NCBI RefSeq assembly: GCF_016649425.1
Contig: NZ_JADRCR010000004.1
Span: 248,001 to 312,000 of the forward strand
DNA: 64,000 nt
DNA from: Limnobaculum allomyrinae
GTDB taxonomy: Bacteria; Pseudomonadota; Gammaproteobacteria; Enterobacterales; Enterobacteriaceae
Direction of reading: 5' to 3'
Shown here: positions 38,464 to 48,706 of the stretch, piece after piece
Position numbering within the stretch: position 1 is the first letter of the stretch
How the letters are laid out: every line of letters begins with the position of its first letter
Program-made: the position numbers and the translations under genes
The notes under the pieces: model-generated
Database searches by the model: none
What the model was told of the DNA's origin: nothing
Seen by the model: the letters and a program-made list of their open reading frames with translations, nothing else

Positions 38464-39153
38464 CTATTCGTCAGCTTCGAACCAGTCGGTATTGCGTTGG
38501 GAAATGGTGGTGACGGTGGAGATCATCTCCCCGAGATGCTGTTTCATTGCGGCTTCTGCTGCATCAGGATCGCGTTTTTCCAACCCATCATAGATTTTGT
38601 AATGCTGCTCAATCAGGCTTTCTGGAGGAGAAACATCTGCCAGGCTCATAAACCGTACCCGATCCATGGTGGCCTTGATGGTTTCAATCGTTTCCCATGC
38701 CATTGGGCAATCGATGATTTGGGTGAAAGTACGGTGAAACTCATCATCTAATTCTAAAAACTCTTTAATACGCTTATTGCTGGCAGCCAGCTCTTGACGA
38801 TGGAGATTGTGCTTAAGCTGCATCAGATGTTCTGGGGTGACGGCTAATGCAGCCCGGCGAATAATCGCTATTTCCACGGCTTCGCGGATAAAACGCCCAT
38901 CGGACACGCGCTTGGCGGAGATCTTCATGACGAAGGTACCACGCTGCGGCAAAATTTGGACTAATCCGGTTTCTGACAGTTTGATAAACGCTTCTCTGAC
39001 AGGTTGCCGAGATACATTGAAGCGAGTTGAGATCTCTTTTTCTGACAGTAAAGTGCCCGGACGAATCGTACAATCAACGATCTCCTGCCTTAACAGGCGG
39101 TAGATTTGCTGATTTACAGGTTCACTGGTAGCGAATGGGTAAGCAATGGTCAT
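38464..39153 (-). CDS. rspR: GntR/FCD family repressor RspR (YdfH ortholog)
   Basis: 229 residues from the ATG at 39153; the distance from this Met to PVNQQIYRLLR equals that in E. coli YdfH, and an upstream TTG at 39186 would add 11 unrelated residues. Winged helix at about 10-75 (LLSEKEISTRFNVSRQPVREAFIKL), C-terminal FCD ligand-binding domain with metal-binding residues (ELDDEFHRTF, HYKIYDGLEKRD). In E. coli this protein represses rspAB. The rspA-rspB-ydfJ-ydfI operon lies 5 kb away, so it is the likely target here too. Own upstream region holds an 18-bp palindrome. Confidence 0.9.
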   Translation of the reverse strand: MTIAYPFATSEPVNQQIYRLLRQEIVDCTIRPGTLLSEKEISTRFNVSRQPVREAFIKLSETGLVQILPQRGTFVMKISAKRVSDGRFIREAVEIAIIRRAALAVTPEHLMQLKHNLHRQELAASNKRIKEFLELDDEFHRTFTQIIDCPMAWETIETIKATMDRVRFMSLADVSPPESLIEQHYKIYDGLEKRDPDAAEAAMKQHLGEMISTVTTISQRNTDWFEADE

Positions 39154-39472
39154 TGATGTCGATAGAGCTCTTACTGTAGTTAGCAACTTTCCGCATTATA
39201 GCGGGATTTCACGGACAATTCGCCAAAATTCTTATGGAAAAGCGTCATTTTTTAACAAATCCAATTGAGTAGCGAACGAATATTTTCACTGGAATAAATT
39301 AGCCAGTGAACCAGCACAAAGGTTATTTCGCCGTTGAATGGTTCGTTTTAATCATTCAATGGTTTTTTACCCACAAACCGCTCCGTATATAAATCAACCT
39401 ACCATGATTAAAGCACATTTAATTTGATCTTTGGCGTGTAATTCAGCAATTCGCTGATGTGTTATACAAGTA

Positions 39473-39490
39473 CTTGTATACATAGAAAAA
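39473..39490. promoter_or_regulatory. Palindromic operator candidate (GntR/FCD type)
   Basis: TATACAAGTACTTGTATA is a perfect 18-bp palindrome in the 449-bp gap between divergent rspR and the broken ferric-reductase gene. It extends on the right to TTGTATACAT, which fits the T-x-GT-x-x-AC-x-A pattern of FadR-class GntR sites. The sequence TACTTGTAT is shared with the rspA promoter (minus strand near 48649-48657). Likely RspR binding; the rest of the gap shows nothing else. Confidence 0.5.
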
Positions 39491-39601
39491 TGACAAAAAT
39501 GTAATCTGTGCATTGGCGGTTTGTCATTCGGACATTGCTATTCTTTTTGCATTCTATCGGGCTATTAAGCCAGCGATGATTTGTCATAGAAGGAATAACT
39601 T

Positions 39602-40794
39602 ATGCGTCGATTAACCGGAGGTTTATTTTTAATTTGGGCAGTGACTTTTCTGTTTTCATTGCCTGCAACATTCGACTTTTTTTTCTGGCGGCGTCAGATT
39701 ATTTTACTGACGGGTATTCTCAGTTTTGGCTATATGAGTGCCGCGATGTTATTGGCTGTCCGTCCCACCTGGCTTGAAAAATGGCTGAATGGGTTGGATA
39801 AAATGTATCGTCTGCATAAATATCTGGGCATTGGGTCATTAACTGGCATGCAATCGCTAATGATATTGGCGAGTGGGCGTTTTATGCCTTTATCATTTTC
39901 GCTCTGGTGAGCCTGTTAAAAGTCGTCAGTTATAAAAGATTCGTCATTTTGCATAAATTAGCGGGTGTTATATTCATCGCCGGAGCGGTTCATGCCGCGA
40001 TGTCACTGAAGTATCTGTTGAATACCATGTTGTATGATATTGCCGTTATCGTCATGGTTCTGGTTGGCTGTTATTGTGCGCTGTTGTCCCTGACCAGCCA
40101 GATTGGTAGTAAGAAAAAGGTCAACGGTAAGGTCATTCAGGTTAATCGTTACGCCGGCAACGCCGTTCATTTTCAGATAGCAGTCGATCAACCGATGAAG
40201 TATCAGCCCGGTCAATTTGCCTATCTCAACTTTTATGATGGCGAATCTCCCCATCCGTTTACCGTAGTGAATTACGATAAACAGCAAAAAATCATCGAAA
40301 TAGCGGTAAAAGCATTGGGTGACTATACCGCTGAGCTGGTGAACCATCTGCAACAGGGGCAGCGAGTTGAAGTGGAGGGCGGCTATGGCAAATTCTTGCT
40401 ATCAGATAATAAAAAGCAGGTATGGGTCGGTGCCGGTATTGGGGTTACGCCATTTATTGCCTGGCTGGAGTCTCTCGCATCAGGCAACAGCGCTCAAACC
40501 ACACCAGAAAAAATCGTGTTTTTCTACTGCGCCAGAAATCGACAAGAAGCTTTCTTCATTGAACGACTTCAAGGTTTAGTGAAACGAATATCCCATGTAG
40601 AGCTGCGAGTTTTACTGGCAGAAGAAGGACAGCTATTAACCGCAGAAGAGATTATTTGCCTGATGGGGAACAGCACCGATTACTCCGTCAGTTTTTGTGG
40701 CCCGGAAGTGTTTGCAGAGCATTTGAAAAAAGGATTATCAACGTCAGGATGGTGTCAGAGTCAGTTTCATCATGAAATATTTTCAATGCGTTGA
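39602..40794 (+). pseudogene. Ferric-reductase-like flavohaem oxidoreductase, frameshifted by a small deletion
   Basis: The first frame (39602-39910) encodes the N-terminal helices up to YRLHKYLGIG, then runs into unrelated sequence and stops. The second frame, readable from 39829 without a start codon, continues HWVINWHAIANDIGEWAFYA and then membrane helices, an FAD domain (HPFTVVNYD) and an NAD-binding domain (WVGAGIGVTPFIAW, CGPEVFAEHL) to 40794. In this family about 8-9 residues normally lie between LGI and HW, so roughly 25 bp, not a multiple of 3, seem to be deleted at about 39829. The NAD/FAD half is otherwise intact, so the damage looks recent, or is a sequencing error. Confidence 0.8.
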
Positions 40795-40949
40795 AGGCTC
40801 ATTTTACCAAGCCAAATGAACGCGAGGTTTTTATATTGATTTACATCATCAGAGCCATTATTCATCATGGCTCTGATGTGATCGTTCTGATTAAGGCAGA
40901 TGCAGAAAGAAAATCGTGTTGGTGTGCATAGGGTAAATGGATAACCATT

Positions 40950-41642
40950 ATGAAAATATTATTAGTAGAAGATCAGAAAATGGCATCGGAATACATCGCC
41001 CGTGGGCTCAAAGAGCAAGGCATGGTGGTCGATATTGCGGCCAATGGCCCCGATGGTTTGCACTATCTGTTAACCAATGAATATGATTTAGCGATTCTGG
41101 ACGTTATGCTGCCCGGCCTGAGTGGTTGGGATATTTTGGAAATGGCGCGTAAAGCGGGTAAGCAAACTACGGTAATGTATCTGACCGCCAGAGATAATGT
41201 CGAAGATCGGGTTCGAGGTCTGGAGCTGGGAGCCGATGATTACCTGATAAAACCGTTTTCCTTTAGTGAGCTATTGGCGCGCATTCGCGTTATTCAGCGG
41301 CGCCAGATTGATCCACATCAGCCGGAATCCACGGTATTACGCGTGGCCGATCTGGAACTCGATTTATTGAAACATCAGGCTTATCGACAGGGTAAACGTC
41401 TGGAACTGACACCAAGAGAATTCACATTATTAAGTTTGCTGATGCGCCGCAGTGGTGAAGTGTTATCCCGTATTGTGATATCTGAAATGGTCTGGGATAT
41501 GAATTTCGATTCCGGAACCAATGTGGTGGACGTGGCCATCCGTCGATTACGGACTAAAGTCGATGACCCCTATTCGGTCAAATTATTACACACTATTCGG
41601 GGGGCGGGTTACGTGATGGAGTTGAGAGATGAAACTGTTTGA
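40950..41642 (+). CDS. OmpR-family response regulator
   Basis: 230 residues. Receiver domain with D51 as phosphoacceptor (LAILDVMLPG) and K101-type lysine (DDYLIKPFSFSELLARI); winged-helix output domain with LTPREFTLLSLLMRRSGEVLSR and HTIRGAGYVMEL. Close in type to CusR/CopR/PcoR heavy-metal regulators, though the signal is not shown by sequence. It overlaps the kinase gene by 14 bases. The broken ferric-reductase gene immediately upstream may have been a target. Confidence 0.88.
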   Translation: MKILLVEDQKMASEYIARGLKEQGMVVDIAANGPDGLHYLLTNEYDLAILDVMLPGLSGWDILEMARKAGKQTTVMYLTARDNVEDRVRGLELGADDYLIKPFSFSELLARIRVIQRRQIDPHQPESTVLRVADLELDLLKHQAYRQGKRLELTPREFTLLSLLMRRSGEVLSRIVISEMVWDMNFDSGTNVVDVAIRRLRTKVDDPYSVKLLHTIRGAGYVMELRDETV

Positions 41643-43026
41643 TATCCGCAGCTGGTCGTTGACTCAACGACTGAGTATCTTTTTTACTCTGGCAATGACC
41701 ATTATAGTGTTGATTGTTTCAGCGATTGCGTTCACTGCATTAGTGGAACAATTGAAGAAAAAGAACCATCTCGAATTAACTAATATTCTTCAGTCTCAAA
41801 GCAGCGTTATCGAAAATATCCATGATAATCGTAAGTTAAGGGTCTGGCAGCAGCGCTGGTTTGAGAATATCGATCCGGATAAGCGCGCATTTTTACGGGT
41901 GATTATGCCGAACGGGCAGGTGTTTGCGGAATCGCCACAACTGACAATTGCGTCGGAGGAGTTTCCTGATGCTAATGAGGCGTTCAACTATAAAATAACC
42001 TTCTCTAAGCAAGGGGAGCGTAAGAGTAAAATGCTGCTGGGAAGCCGCAAGGTGGCTCAGGCTAATGGGCAAGTATGGTTGGTACAGGCCGCGCTGAATG
42101 TTAGTCAGGAACGGGAAATTCTGGATCTTTGTCTGGATATTCTGAAAGTGGTGGTATCTGTTGCTCTGGTTATTTCGGCACTGCTTGGGTGGCTGATCGT
42201 GCGAAGCGGTCTTAAACCATTAACTATTCTGAATAAGCAAATACAGAATATCCATGTCGAACGGCTCAATACGCGTATCGGTCAACAGAAATGGCCAAGA
42301 GAATTGAAAGAGCTGGCCGCTTCTTTCGACGATATGCTTAGCCGATTAGAAAGCTCTTTTGCTGAACTATCCCGCTTCTCATCGGATATTGCCCACGAAT
42401 TCCGTGCGCCTATCAATAATATGATTGCCGCCGCCAGCGTAACGCAATCCCTGCCTCGTACTCCGGAAGAATATCAGGATACGCTGGAGAAAATTATGGA
42501 AGAGGGGGAGCGTCTCTCCCGAATGATCTCCTCCATGCTGTTTCTTGCCAGAGCAGATAACTCCCGGGAAGTTATTCATATTGAGTCGGTATCAACATCG
42601 ATTCTGTTTAATCAGGTGGCTGAATTCTTTAGCGGTTTGGCTGAAGAGAGACAGATTGAGTTATTGACCTCTGGTGATTACATCATGCAGGCTGATGTAA
42701 TGTTGTTGCGGCGAGCATTTTCTAATCTGGTTGATAACGCATTACGCTATACGCCTGTAGGGGGAAAAATCACACTGACAGCAGAAAGAGAGAACGATCG
42801 CCTGATTCTGTCGGTGACTGATACCGGTGAAGGAATTGAACCATCACACATCGACCATATATTTGAACGTTTTTACTGTGCCGATAGCGCAAGAAGCTCG
42901 AATGAAAGTACCGGTCTGGGGCTGGCTCTGGTGAAATCCATTGTAGAGCTGCATAACGGTACTATTGGGGTGGAAAGTGAAGTGGGACACGGTAGTCGTT
43001 TTGTGATGAGTTTTCCGTTTGCTTAG
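41629..43026 (+). CDS. Sensor histidine kinase (heavy-metal sensor type) with altered H box
   Basis: 465 residues. Membrane helices at about 12-38 and 170-192, periplasmic sensor of about 130 residues between, HAMP, then the phosphotransfer helix with H256 in SDIAHEFRAPINN, and an intact ATPase domain (NLVDNALRYTP, DTGEGIEP, STGLGLALVKSIV). The residue at H+4 is Ala260, where HisKA kinases usually have Thr or Asn needed for phosphatase activity (HE-x-x-T). Kinase activity is expected to be kept. The ligand is unknown; similarity to CusS-type kinases suggests metal or envelope signals. Confidence 0.88.
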   Translation: MKLFDIRSWSLTQRLSIFFTLAMTIIVLIVSAIAFTALVEQLKKKNHLELTNILQSQSSVIENIHDNRKLRVWQQRWFENIDPDKRAFLRVIMPNGQVFAESPQLTIASEEFPDANEAFNYKITFSKQGERKSKMLLGSRKVAQANGQVWLVQAALNVSQEREILDLCLDILKVVVSVALVISALLGWLIVRSGLKPLTILNKQIQNIHVERLNTRIGQQKWPRELKELAASFDDMLSRLESSFAELSRFSSDIAHEFRAPINNMIAAASVTQSLPRTPEEYQDTLEKIMEEGERLSRMISSMLFLARADNSREVIHIESVSTSILFNQVAEFFSGLAEERQIELLTSGDYIMQADVMLLRRAFSNLVDNALRYTPVGGKITLTAERENDRLILSVTDTGEGIEPSHIDHIFERFYCADSARSSNESTGLGLALVKSIVELHNGTIGVESEVGHGSRFVMSFPFA

Positions 43027-43104
43027 TTTTGAACGATGAAAAATAGTCACACAGGTGAGTAGGCACAGGCTGCTGACAAACCAGATAAATTGGCCTCAAT
43101 GAAT

Positions 43105-43236
43105 ATTCCGGTCGTAAAATCTAAAATTGTTTATATTGGCTTTGTGCTCGACCGGAAGACCATCTGTACTTGGCTTCAACGTGTGTCGATCCGGGCCTCC
43201 CTACGGGAGTCCCTTCCGACAATCGGCTATTTAAAA
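43105..43236 (+). repeat. Structured intergenic repeat, copy B
   Basis: Hairpin TTCCGGTCG/CGACCGGAA at 43106-43157, where both arms changed relative to copy A (C-G to T-A), a compensatory pair. Then GTGTGTCGATCCGGGCC, an internal hairpin GGGCCTCCC/GGGAGTCCC at 43193-43213, and a 3' part CCGACAATCGGCT. Outer pairing TGTCG (43184-43188) with CGACA (43217-43221) again covaries with copy A. It sits between the kinase gene and the ydfI-like gene. Confidence 0.78.
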
Positions 43237-43322
43237 CACAAAACTGAATAAATCAGACTTTATCATCGCTCTGAGCCACCCGGATGGGTGGCTATTTACC
43301 AACTGATAAACTGGAGGGTTTA

Positions 43323-44804
43323 TCAAAACTGCTTAACCAGTAAAGCAACGCTCTGCTTCGCACCAGACTGCAACAACTGTAGATAGGCTTCTGTCACGGC
43401 CGTAACAAAGCGAGCATTTTGCGGTAGCTCTTTGCCAAACACCACTTCCAGTGACAGCAATGCTTTTACCCGCCCGGCCCCTTCTTTACTGGTGGCGACC
43501 AATGTTTTTAACTGTTCCAGCAGCGGATCGCTAACTTCAATCGGTTGCCCTTGCTCATCCATACCGCCAACGTAACGCATCCAGGCTGCAATACCCAGCG
43601 CCAGACAGTCGAAGCGACTGTTATGGGCAAGATGATATCGTACTGAATCCAACATACGCTGTGGTAGCTTTTGCGTTCCATCCATCGCGATTTGCCAGGT
43701 ACGGTGCTTCAGAGCGGTATTACGATAGCGATTAAGCAGGGAATCGGCATAGGCTTCCAGATCGACACCCTGAGTTCGCAAGGTTGGAGCTTGCTCACTT
43801 AGCATCAGATGGCGCGCAGCGGTGGCATAGTTGTCATCTTGCATACAGTCGTTAATATGCTGATATCCAGCCAGATAGCCAAGGTAGGCCAGAAATGAAT
43901 GACTGCCGTTTAACATACGCAGTTTCATCTCTTCAAATGGCAGCACGTCTTGTACCAGCTCTGCGCCGGCCTTTTCCCACTCCGGGCGACCATTAACAAA
44001 GTTATCCTCAATCACCCACTGACGGAATGGCTCACAAGCCACTCCCGCCGGATCGCTAATTCCACCAAGCTGTTGAGTGATTTTATCCAGCGTTTCCGGA
44101 GTAACGGCAGGCACAATGCGATCCACCATAGTGGATGGAAAACTGACGTTAGTTTCAATCCAGTTTGCCAGTTGAGCATCCTGAAGACGGGCTAACGCCA
44201 GAACCACATTGCGGGTGACGTGGCCATTTTCCGGCATGTTATCGCAGGACATCACACTAAAAGCAGGAAGATGACGGTCGCGGCGCAGTCGCAAAGCCTG
44301 AACGATCGCACCCGGTGCTGATTTTGGCATTGATGGGTTAGCAATATCATGCTGAATCAGCGGATGATCTTCGATTAATGTGCCGGTAGCCGGCTGATAA
44401 CAATAGCCTTTTTCGGTGATGGTTATGGAGACAATAGCAATCTCTGGCTGTGCCATGGCTTCCAGCACGCTGTTGATACCATCAACTTCACCGTGGATAG
44501 CGCGGCGAACTACGCCCACAACCCGACCAGACCAGCCTTCAGATGCCATTTCAGCCACCGAATACAGCAGATCCTGTGAGTTCAGATCGTTAATCTGCTG
44601 TTCGCCGCCAATCAGGTTAACTTCACAATATCCCCAGTTGCTACCGTACTCTGATGCCAGAATATCAGCATAAACTGCCTGATGGGCGCGGTGAAATGCG
44701 CCAAAGCCTAAATGCACAATCCGAGTCTGGAGTTTGGTTCTGTCGTAGTCCGGCACCACCACATTTTTCGGCAGATCGCGTAATGATTTGTTTGATAAAT
44801 TCAT
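43323..44804 (-). CDS. ydfI: Mannitol dehydrogenase-family oxidoreductase (YdfI-like, fructuronate/mannonate)
   Basis: 493 residues from the ATG at 44804 ([20 protein letters not shown]); the frame runs open to 44915 but that part is not conserved. Rossmann motif [17 protein letters not shown] and C-terminal catalytic region [16 protein letters not shown] with the family's Lys/Asn/His. It resembles E. coli YdfI and UxuB, which interconvert hexonates and ketohexuronates using NAD(H). Last gene of the rspA-rspB-ydfJ-ydfI operon, 43 bases after the transporter. Confidence 0.85.
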   Translation of the reverse strand: MNLSNKSLRDLPKNVVVPDYDRTKLQTRIVHLGFGAFHRAHQAVYADILASEYGSNWGYCEVNLIGGEQQINDLNSQDLLYSVAEMASEGWSGRVVGVVRRAIHGEVDGINSVLEAMAQPEIAIVSITITEKGYCYQPATGTLIEDHPLIQHDIANPSMPKSAPGAIVQALRLRRDRHLPAFSVMSCDNMPENGHVTRNVVLALARLQDAQLANWIETNVSFPSTMVDRIVPAVTPETLDKITQQLGGISDPAGVACEPFRQWVIEDNFVNGRPEWEKAGAELVQDVLPFEEMKLRMLNGSHSFLAYLGYLAGYQHINDCMQDDNYATAARHLMLSEQAPTLRTQGVDLEAYADSLLNRYRNTALKHRTWQIAMDGTQKLPQRMLDSVRYHLAHNSRFDCLALGIAAWMRYVGGMDEQGQPIEVSDPLLEQLKTLVATSKEGAGRVKALLSLEVVFGKELPQNARFVTAVTEAYLQLLQSGAKQSVALLVKQF

Positions 44805-44847
44805 ATCGTCGGTTAACCCGTTAAATAATAAATAAGCGCTGGTGTGA

Positions 44848-46266
44848 TTAAACTTCTGCCGCACTACGGCGAACATCAACCGCAGATACCTCGTGAGCTG
44901 GAACTTCCGCCGCATCTCTTGGATCGCTCAAATCGCGATCCTTTACTTCAGGCATGCAGATAGCCGAAATTAAACCGATGGATGAATAGACAATAATCAT
45001 CACCACGATTGGCCACCAGGAGTCAGTCATATTACAGAAGATACCCGCCAGTACCGGGCCAAATCCTACCGCTACCAGACCACCCGTCTCTTTGGAAATG
45101 GCCATTCGGGTAAAGCGATTACGTGAGCCAAACATTTCAGCCATGGTGATATTTTCAAGGGCGAACAGGCCTAATACCGCAACGTTATGGATAATGATAA
45201 TGCAGGCCATAATCACGTTAACTTCTCCGGTTTTATCCACAATCATGGATAGCATTGGATAAGCTAAGATAATGGCGCTGATGCTCAGCACGATATAAGG
45301 CAGACGACGACCAATTTTATCAGACAGCCAGCCCAACAGAGGAATGGTCAGGAACCCAAGAATTGAGCTGATCATTAGCGCATCAGTCGGAATACGTTTT
45401 TCAAATAGCAGGGTTTGTACTAAATAACCGGCAAGGAAGGTTTGAATTAAGCCAGAGTTACCCGCCTGTCCAAAACGCAACCCGGTTGCCAGCCAGAAAG
45501 ATTTGCTGGTGAACATAGAAAGAATGGAGCTTTCTTCAGAAGCGGCTTTTTTCGCGGCTGCTGTTTCAGTCGCTGCGGTTTCGCTGGCTTGTTCAAATAC
45601 CGGGCTCTCTTTCAGGTTCATTCGTAACCAAACCGCAAAGATCATCACAACCACGCTGGACAGGAACGGAATACGCCATCCCCAGTCAAGCAGCTGTTCT
45701 CTGTCGAGCAGAACAAACATCACTGCCCAAATAGCCGTTGCGCTTAATGTTCCACAGTTGGTTCCCATGGCAACCAATGAGGAGATAATGCCGCGTCTAC
45801 CTTTAGGTGCATACTCTGCCAACATGGTGCCAGCACCGGAGATTTCGGCTCCCGCGCCCAGCCCCTGAATGATACGTAAGGTAATCAGTAATAATGGTGC
45901 GAAGATACCAATTTGAGCATAGGTAGGTAATACACCAATCAGTGTGGTACAGATACCCATCATGGTGATAGTAATAAACAGGACTTTCTTTCTGCCGATG
46001 GTGTCGCCCATTCTGCCGAAGATAAAGGCACCAACGATACGTGCGATATATCCCGCACCGTAGGTTCCCATTGCCAGAATCAGTGCCATCGCAGCCGATT
46101 GTTCCGGGAAAAAAATCTCATGGAAAACCAGCGCGGCACCCAATGAGTACAGCTGAAAATCCATAAATTCGAGGGCGGTTCCCAGCCAGCCGGAAACCGC
46201 GGCCTTAACCAGATCAGAAGTACTTCTTTCCGGTTTATTATTTGTTGATTCCATGCTTTTAGTCAT
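44848..46266 (-). CDS. ydfJ: MFS (metabolite:H+ symporter) transporter, YdfJ-like
   Basis: 472 residues from the ATG at 46266 ([20 protein letters not shown]); an upstream Met at 46353 would overlap rspB and add 29 odd residues. Twelve predicted helices; MFS signature [14 protein letters not shown] between helices 2 and 3, and a second one, [13 protein letters not shown], after helix 8. Likely imports the sugar acid used by RspA, RspB and YdfI. The C-terminus is charged and cytoplasmic. Confidence 0.85.
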   Translation of the reverse strand: MTKSMESTNNKPERSTSDLVKAAVSGWLGTALEFMDFQLYSLGAALVFHEIFFPEQSAAMALILAMGTYGAGYIARIVGAFIFGRMGDTIGRKKVLFITITMMGICTTLIGVLPTYAQIGIFAPLLLITLRIIQGLGAGAEISGAGTMLAEYAPKGRRGIISSLVAMGTNCGTLSATAIWAVMFVLLDREQLLDWGWRIPFLSSVVVMIFAVWLRMNLKESPVFEQASETAATETAAAKKAASEESSILSMFTSKSFWLATGLRFGQAGNSGLIQTFLAGYLVQTLLFEKRIPTDALMISSILGFLTIPLLGWLSDKIGRRLPYIVLSISAIILAYPMLSMIVDKTGEVNVIMACIIIIHNVAVLGLFALENITMAEMFGSRNRFTRMAISKETGGLVAVGFGPVLAGIFCNMTDSWWPIVVMIIVYSSIGLISAICMPEVKDRDLSDPRDAAEVPAHEVSAVDVRRSAAEV

Positions 46267-46328
46267 ATTTCTGCTCTCTACAGTTGTTGTTATATATACA
46301 GAAAAGGTTTGGGTACAGAGGTTTTCTG

Positions 46329-47342
46329 TTAAAACTTCAATAAAACTTTGCAACAGAACTTAGGATCTTTTTCAAATATCTCCATTGCTTCAACGACTTG
46401 TGTGTAATCAAACTGATGGGTAATGAGTTTTTCAGGATGGATTTTTTTGCTATTCATCCAGTCAATCACCATTGGGAAACGATTACTGTTGAGGCGGGAG
46501 CTATAAATAGTCAGCTCTTTACTGGTGATACCTTGTTGGTTAATAACGCAAGGATCGGAAGAGAAACCCATAATGCCAATGCGAGCTGCTGGTGATGCTA
46601 AACCAATGGCTTCCGGCAAAATTGACGGGTGACACGCGGCATCAATAATCAAAGTAGGGCGAATGCCCAACTTCGCCAGTTCGGTTGTAAGATCGATATC
46701 GGTATTGTTGATGACGCGATCGGCTCCGTTCTCTTTGGCCATGGCTAAGCGCTCATTGATGCGGTCTGCAACAATGATCTCTTTAACGCCGTACACGCCA
46801 CGCAGTGCCTGAATAGAGGTCAAACCCATTGGGCCTGCGCCATAAACCAGAGCAACATCCAGAGGGCCTGGGTTCATCTGACTACAAATATTCGCAGCGA
46901 TGGTAAAAGGTTCAATCATGGTCGCTTCCCGATCCGGGATGCTGTCAGGAACAACATGGGCATTCTTTGCCGGCAGGGTGATGTATTCACTGAATCCGCC
47001 GTCCCGGTGTACACCGATAACTTGCAAAGAAGTACAAACATTTGGGCGACCCACCAAGCAAGGGTAGCAGTGACCACAGCTGACCACCGGATCGCCAACA
47101 ACGCGTTGACCAACACGGGATGCATCAACGCCTTCGCCCACCGCATCAATACGACCAAAGAATTCATGGCCGATGACGCGCGGATATTTGGCAAACGGAT
47201 TATGGCCACGATAGATATGTACGTCTGAGCCACAGATACCGGCACTCTCTACCCGCAGGCGAACTTCTCCAGCCTGTGGTTGTGGTACCGGGCGCTCTTC
47301 AATGACTAACACTTCGGGTTGTTGAATGACTACACTTTTCAT
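46329..47342 (-). CDS. rspB: Zn-dependent medium-chain dehydrogenase RspB
   Basis: 337 residues from the ATG at 47342 (MKSVVIQQPEVLVIEERPVP), with AAGGA eight bases upstream; aligns from end to end with E. coli RspB (339). Catalytic zinc site GICGSDVHIY ... GHEF, structural zinc cysteines CGHCYPCLVGRPNVC, NAD-binding VYGAGPMGLTSIQ. Probably oxidises a hexonate to a keto acid (L-gulonate/L-idonate dehydrogenase relatives). 14 bases after rspA. Confidence 0.92.
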   Translation of the reverse strand: MKSVVIQQPEVLVIEERPVPQPQAGEVRLRVESAGICGSDVHIYRGHNPFAKYPRVIGHEFFGRIDAVGEGVDASRVGQRVVGDPVVSCGHCYPCLVGRPNVCTSLQVIGVHRDGGFSEYITLPAKNAHVVPDSIPDREATMIEPFTIAANICSQMNPGPLDVALVYGAGPMGLTSIQALRGVYGVKEIIVADRINERLAMAKENGADRVINNTDIDLTTELAKLGIRPTLIIDAACHPSILPEAIGLASPAARIGIMGFSSDPCVINQQGITSKELTIYSSRLNSNRFPMVIDWMNSKKIHPEKLITHQFDYTQVVEAMEIFEKDPKFCCKVLLKF

Positions 47343-47356
47343 TTTGTTATCCTTAA

Positions 47357-48571
47357 TTACCAGTTCCACAGCGTGCCGTCAGTTAAACGGGCAACAGGTA
47401 AGTAGGCGGCTTCATAGGGATATTTGGCAGCCAGTTTTTCATCGAAATCGATACCCAGACCCGGTTTATCGCTTGGGTGCATGTAGCCATCATCAAAGCT
47501 CCAGTTATGCGGGAAAACTTCCAGCATTTGTTCGGAGTAACCCATATATTCCTGCACGCCAAAGTTCGGCACCCACAGGTCAAAATGCAGTGCTGCCGCG
47601 TGACAAATTGGTGAAAGATCGGATGGGCCATGAGAGCCGGTACGCACCTGATACATGGCGGCAAAGTCAGCGATACGGCGCATATGGGTAATACCACCGG
47701 CATGAGTGATGGTGGTACGGATATAGTCGATCAGTTGTTCTTCAATTAACTGTTTGCAGTCCCAGATACTGTTGAATACTTCACCCACGGCGATAGGGGT
47801 AACGGTATGCTGACGGATCAGACGGAAACACTCCTGGTTTTCCGCAGGCGTAGGATCTTCCATCCAGAACATGCGATAGTCTTCAATGCTTTTGCCAAAA
47901 CGAGCCGCTTCAATTGGTGTCAGGCGATGGTGCATGTCATGCAACAGATGTTCATCAAAACCGAACTTATTACGTACTGCATCAAACAGTTTTGGGGTGA
48001 AATCTAGATATTTCTCGGTAGACCACAGTTGCTCTTCCGGATAGTGGCCTTTGGTGGCAGGTTCATAAGCCAGGTTTTTACCTTTGCTTAAACCATAGGT
48101 GGTTTTCATTCCCGGTACGCCACACTGCACGCGAATGGCTTTAAAACCCATCTCTTTATGTTTAGCGTAGTCTTCCAGCACTTCATCAATCGTACGGCCG
48201 GTGGTGTGGCAATACACCATCACCCCGGTGCGCGATGCGCCGCCGAGCAGTTGATAAAGCGGCATATTTGCCGCTTTGCCTTTGATATCCCACAGTGCCA
48301 TATCAATGGCAGAAATAGCGGACATGGTGACCGGGCCGCGACGCCAGTAAGCGCCTTTATAGAAAAATTGCCAGATATCTTCGATTTGATGAGCATCGCG
48401 GCCAATCAGTTGTGGGCAAAGATGATCTTTAAGGTAGGAGGCAACGGAGAGCTCACGTCCATTGAGGGTAGCATCACCTATGCCATAAATGCCTTCATCG
48501 GTAGTGATCTTGACGGTAACGAAGTTACGGCCCGGGCAGGTTACAAAAACTTCAGCCTTTACAATTTTCAT
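47357..48571 (-). CDS. rspA: Mannonate dehydratase-family enolase RspA
   Basis: 404 residues from the ATG at 48571 ([20 protein letters not shown]), the E. coli RspA length. Enolase-superfamily motifs are present: the acidic metal ligands in [20 protein letters not shown] and AVGEVFNS, and HGPSDLSPI near the C-terminal His. ManD-type enzymes dehydrate D-mannonate or related acid sugars to 2-keto-3-deoxygluconate; E. coli RspA was named a starvation-sensing protein. First gene of the operon, with CRP and RspR-type sites in its promoter. Confidence 0.94.
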   Translation of the reverse strand: MKIVKAEVFVTCPGRNFVTVKITTDEGIYGIGDATLNGRELSVASYLKDHLCPQLIGRDAHQIEDIWQFFYKGAYWRRGPVTMSAISAIDMALWDIKGKAANMPLYQLLGGASRTGVMVYCHTTGRTIDEVLEDYAKHKEMGFKAIRVQCGVPGMKTTYGLSKGKNLAYEPATKGHYPEEQLWSTEKYLDFTPKLFDAVRNKFGFDEHLLHDMHHRLTPIEAARFGKSIEDYRMFWMEDPTPAENQECFRLIRQHTVTPIAVGEVFNSIWDCKQLIEEQLIDYIRTTITHAGGITHMRRIADFAAMYQVRTGSHGPSDLSPICHAAALHFDLWVPNFGVQEYMGYSEQMLEVFPHNWSFDDGYMHPSDKPGLGIDFDEKLAAKYPYEAAYLPVARLTDGTLWNW

Positions 48572-48624
48572 AATGCATCCATCCTGACGGAAAAAAGAAC
48601 TCATTCGGTATAGAAAGTAGACAC

Positions 48625-48660
48625 AAGATACTTCTGGATTAACTACCATACAAGTAGGTC
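48625..48660 (-). promoter_or_regulatory. rspA promoter with overlapping RspR operator candidate
   Basis: On the minus strand: TTGTAT (48653-48648), 17-base spacer, TATCTT (48630-48625), about 55 bp before the rspA start. The -35 lies inside CTACTTGTATGGTAG (48657-48643), an inverted repeat of CTAC/GTAG sharing TACTTGTAT with the palindrome near 39481. A repressor here would block RNA polymerase. Confidence 0.55.
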
Positions 48661-48690
48661 TAGAATGTTTATCGGAGAAAGTTTGAGATC

Positions 48691-48706
48691 TGTGACCAAA
48701 ATCACC
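48691..48706. promoter_or_regulatory. CRP binding site upstream of rspA
   Basis: TGTGACCAAAATCACC matches the CRP core TGTGA-N6-TCACA at 9 of 10 bases. Its centre is about 80 bp upstream of the predicted rspA transcription start, a usual activating position, and it points to catabolite control of the operon. The rest of the 325-bp gap to argD is very AT-rich; no clear argD promoter or ArgR site could be singled out. Confidence 0.7.

Noticed and set aside
39602-39910. Short 102-residue membrane protein gene followed by a separate GTG-started reductase gene
   Set aside because: The second frame is readable 26 codons upstream of the GTG with family-like sequence (HWVINW ... EWAFYA), so both pieces come from one broken gene.
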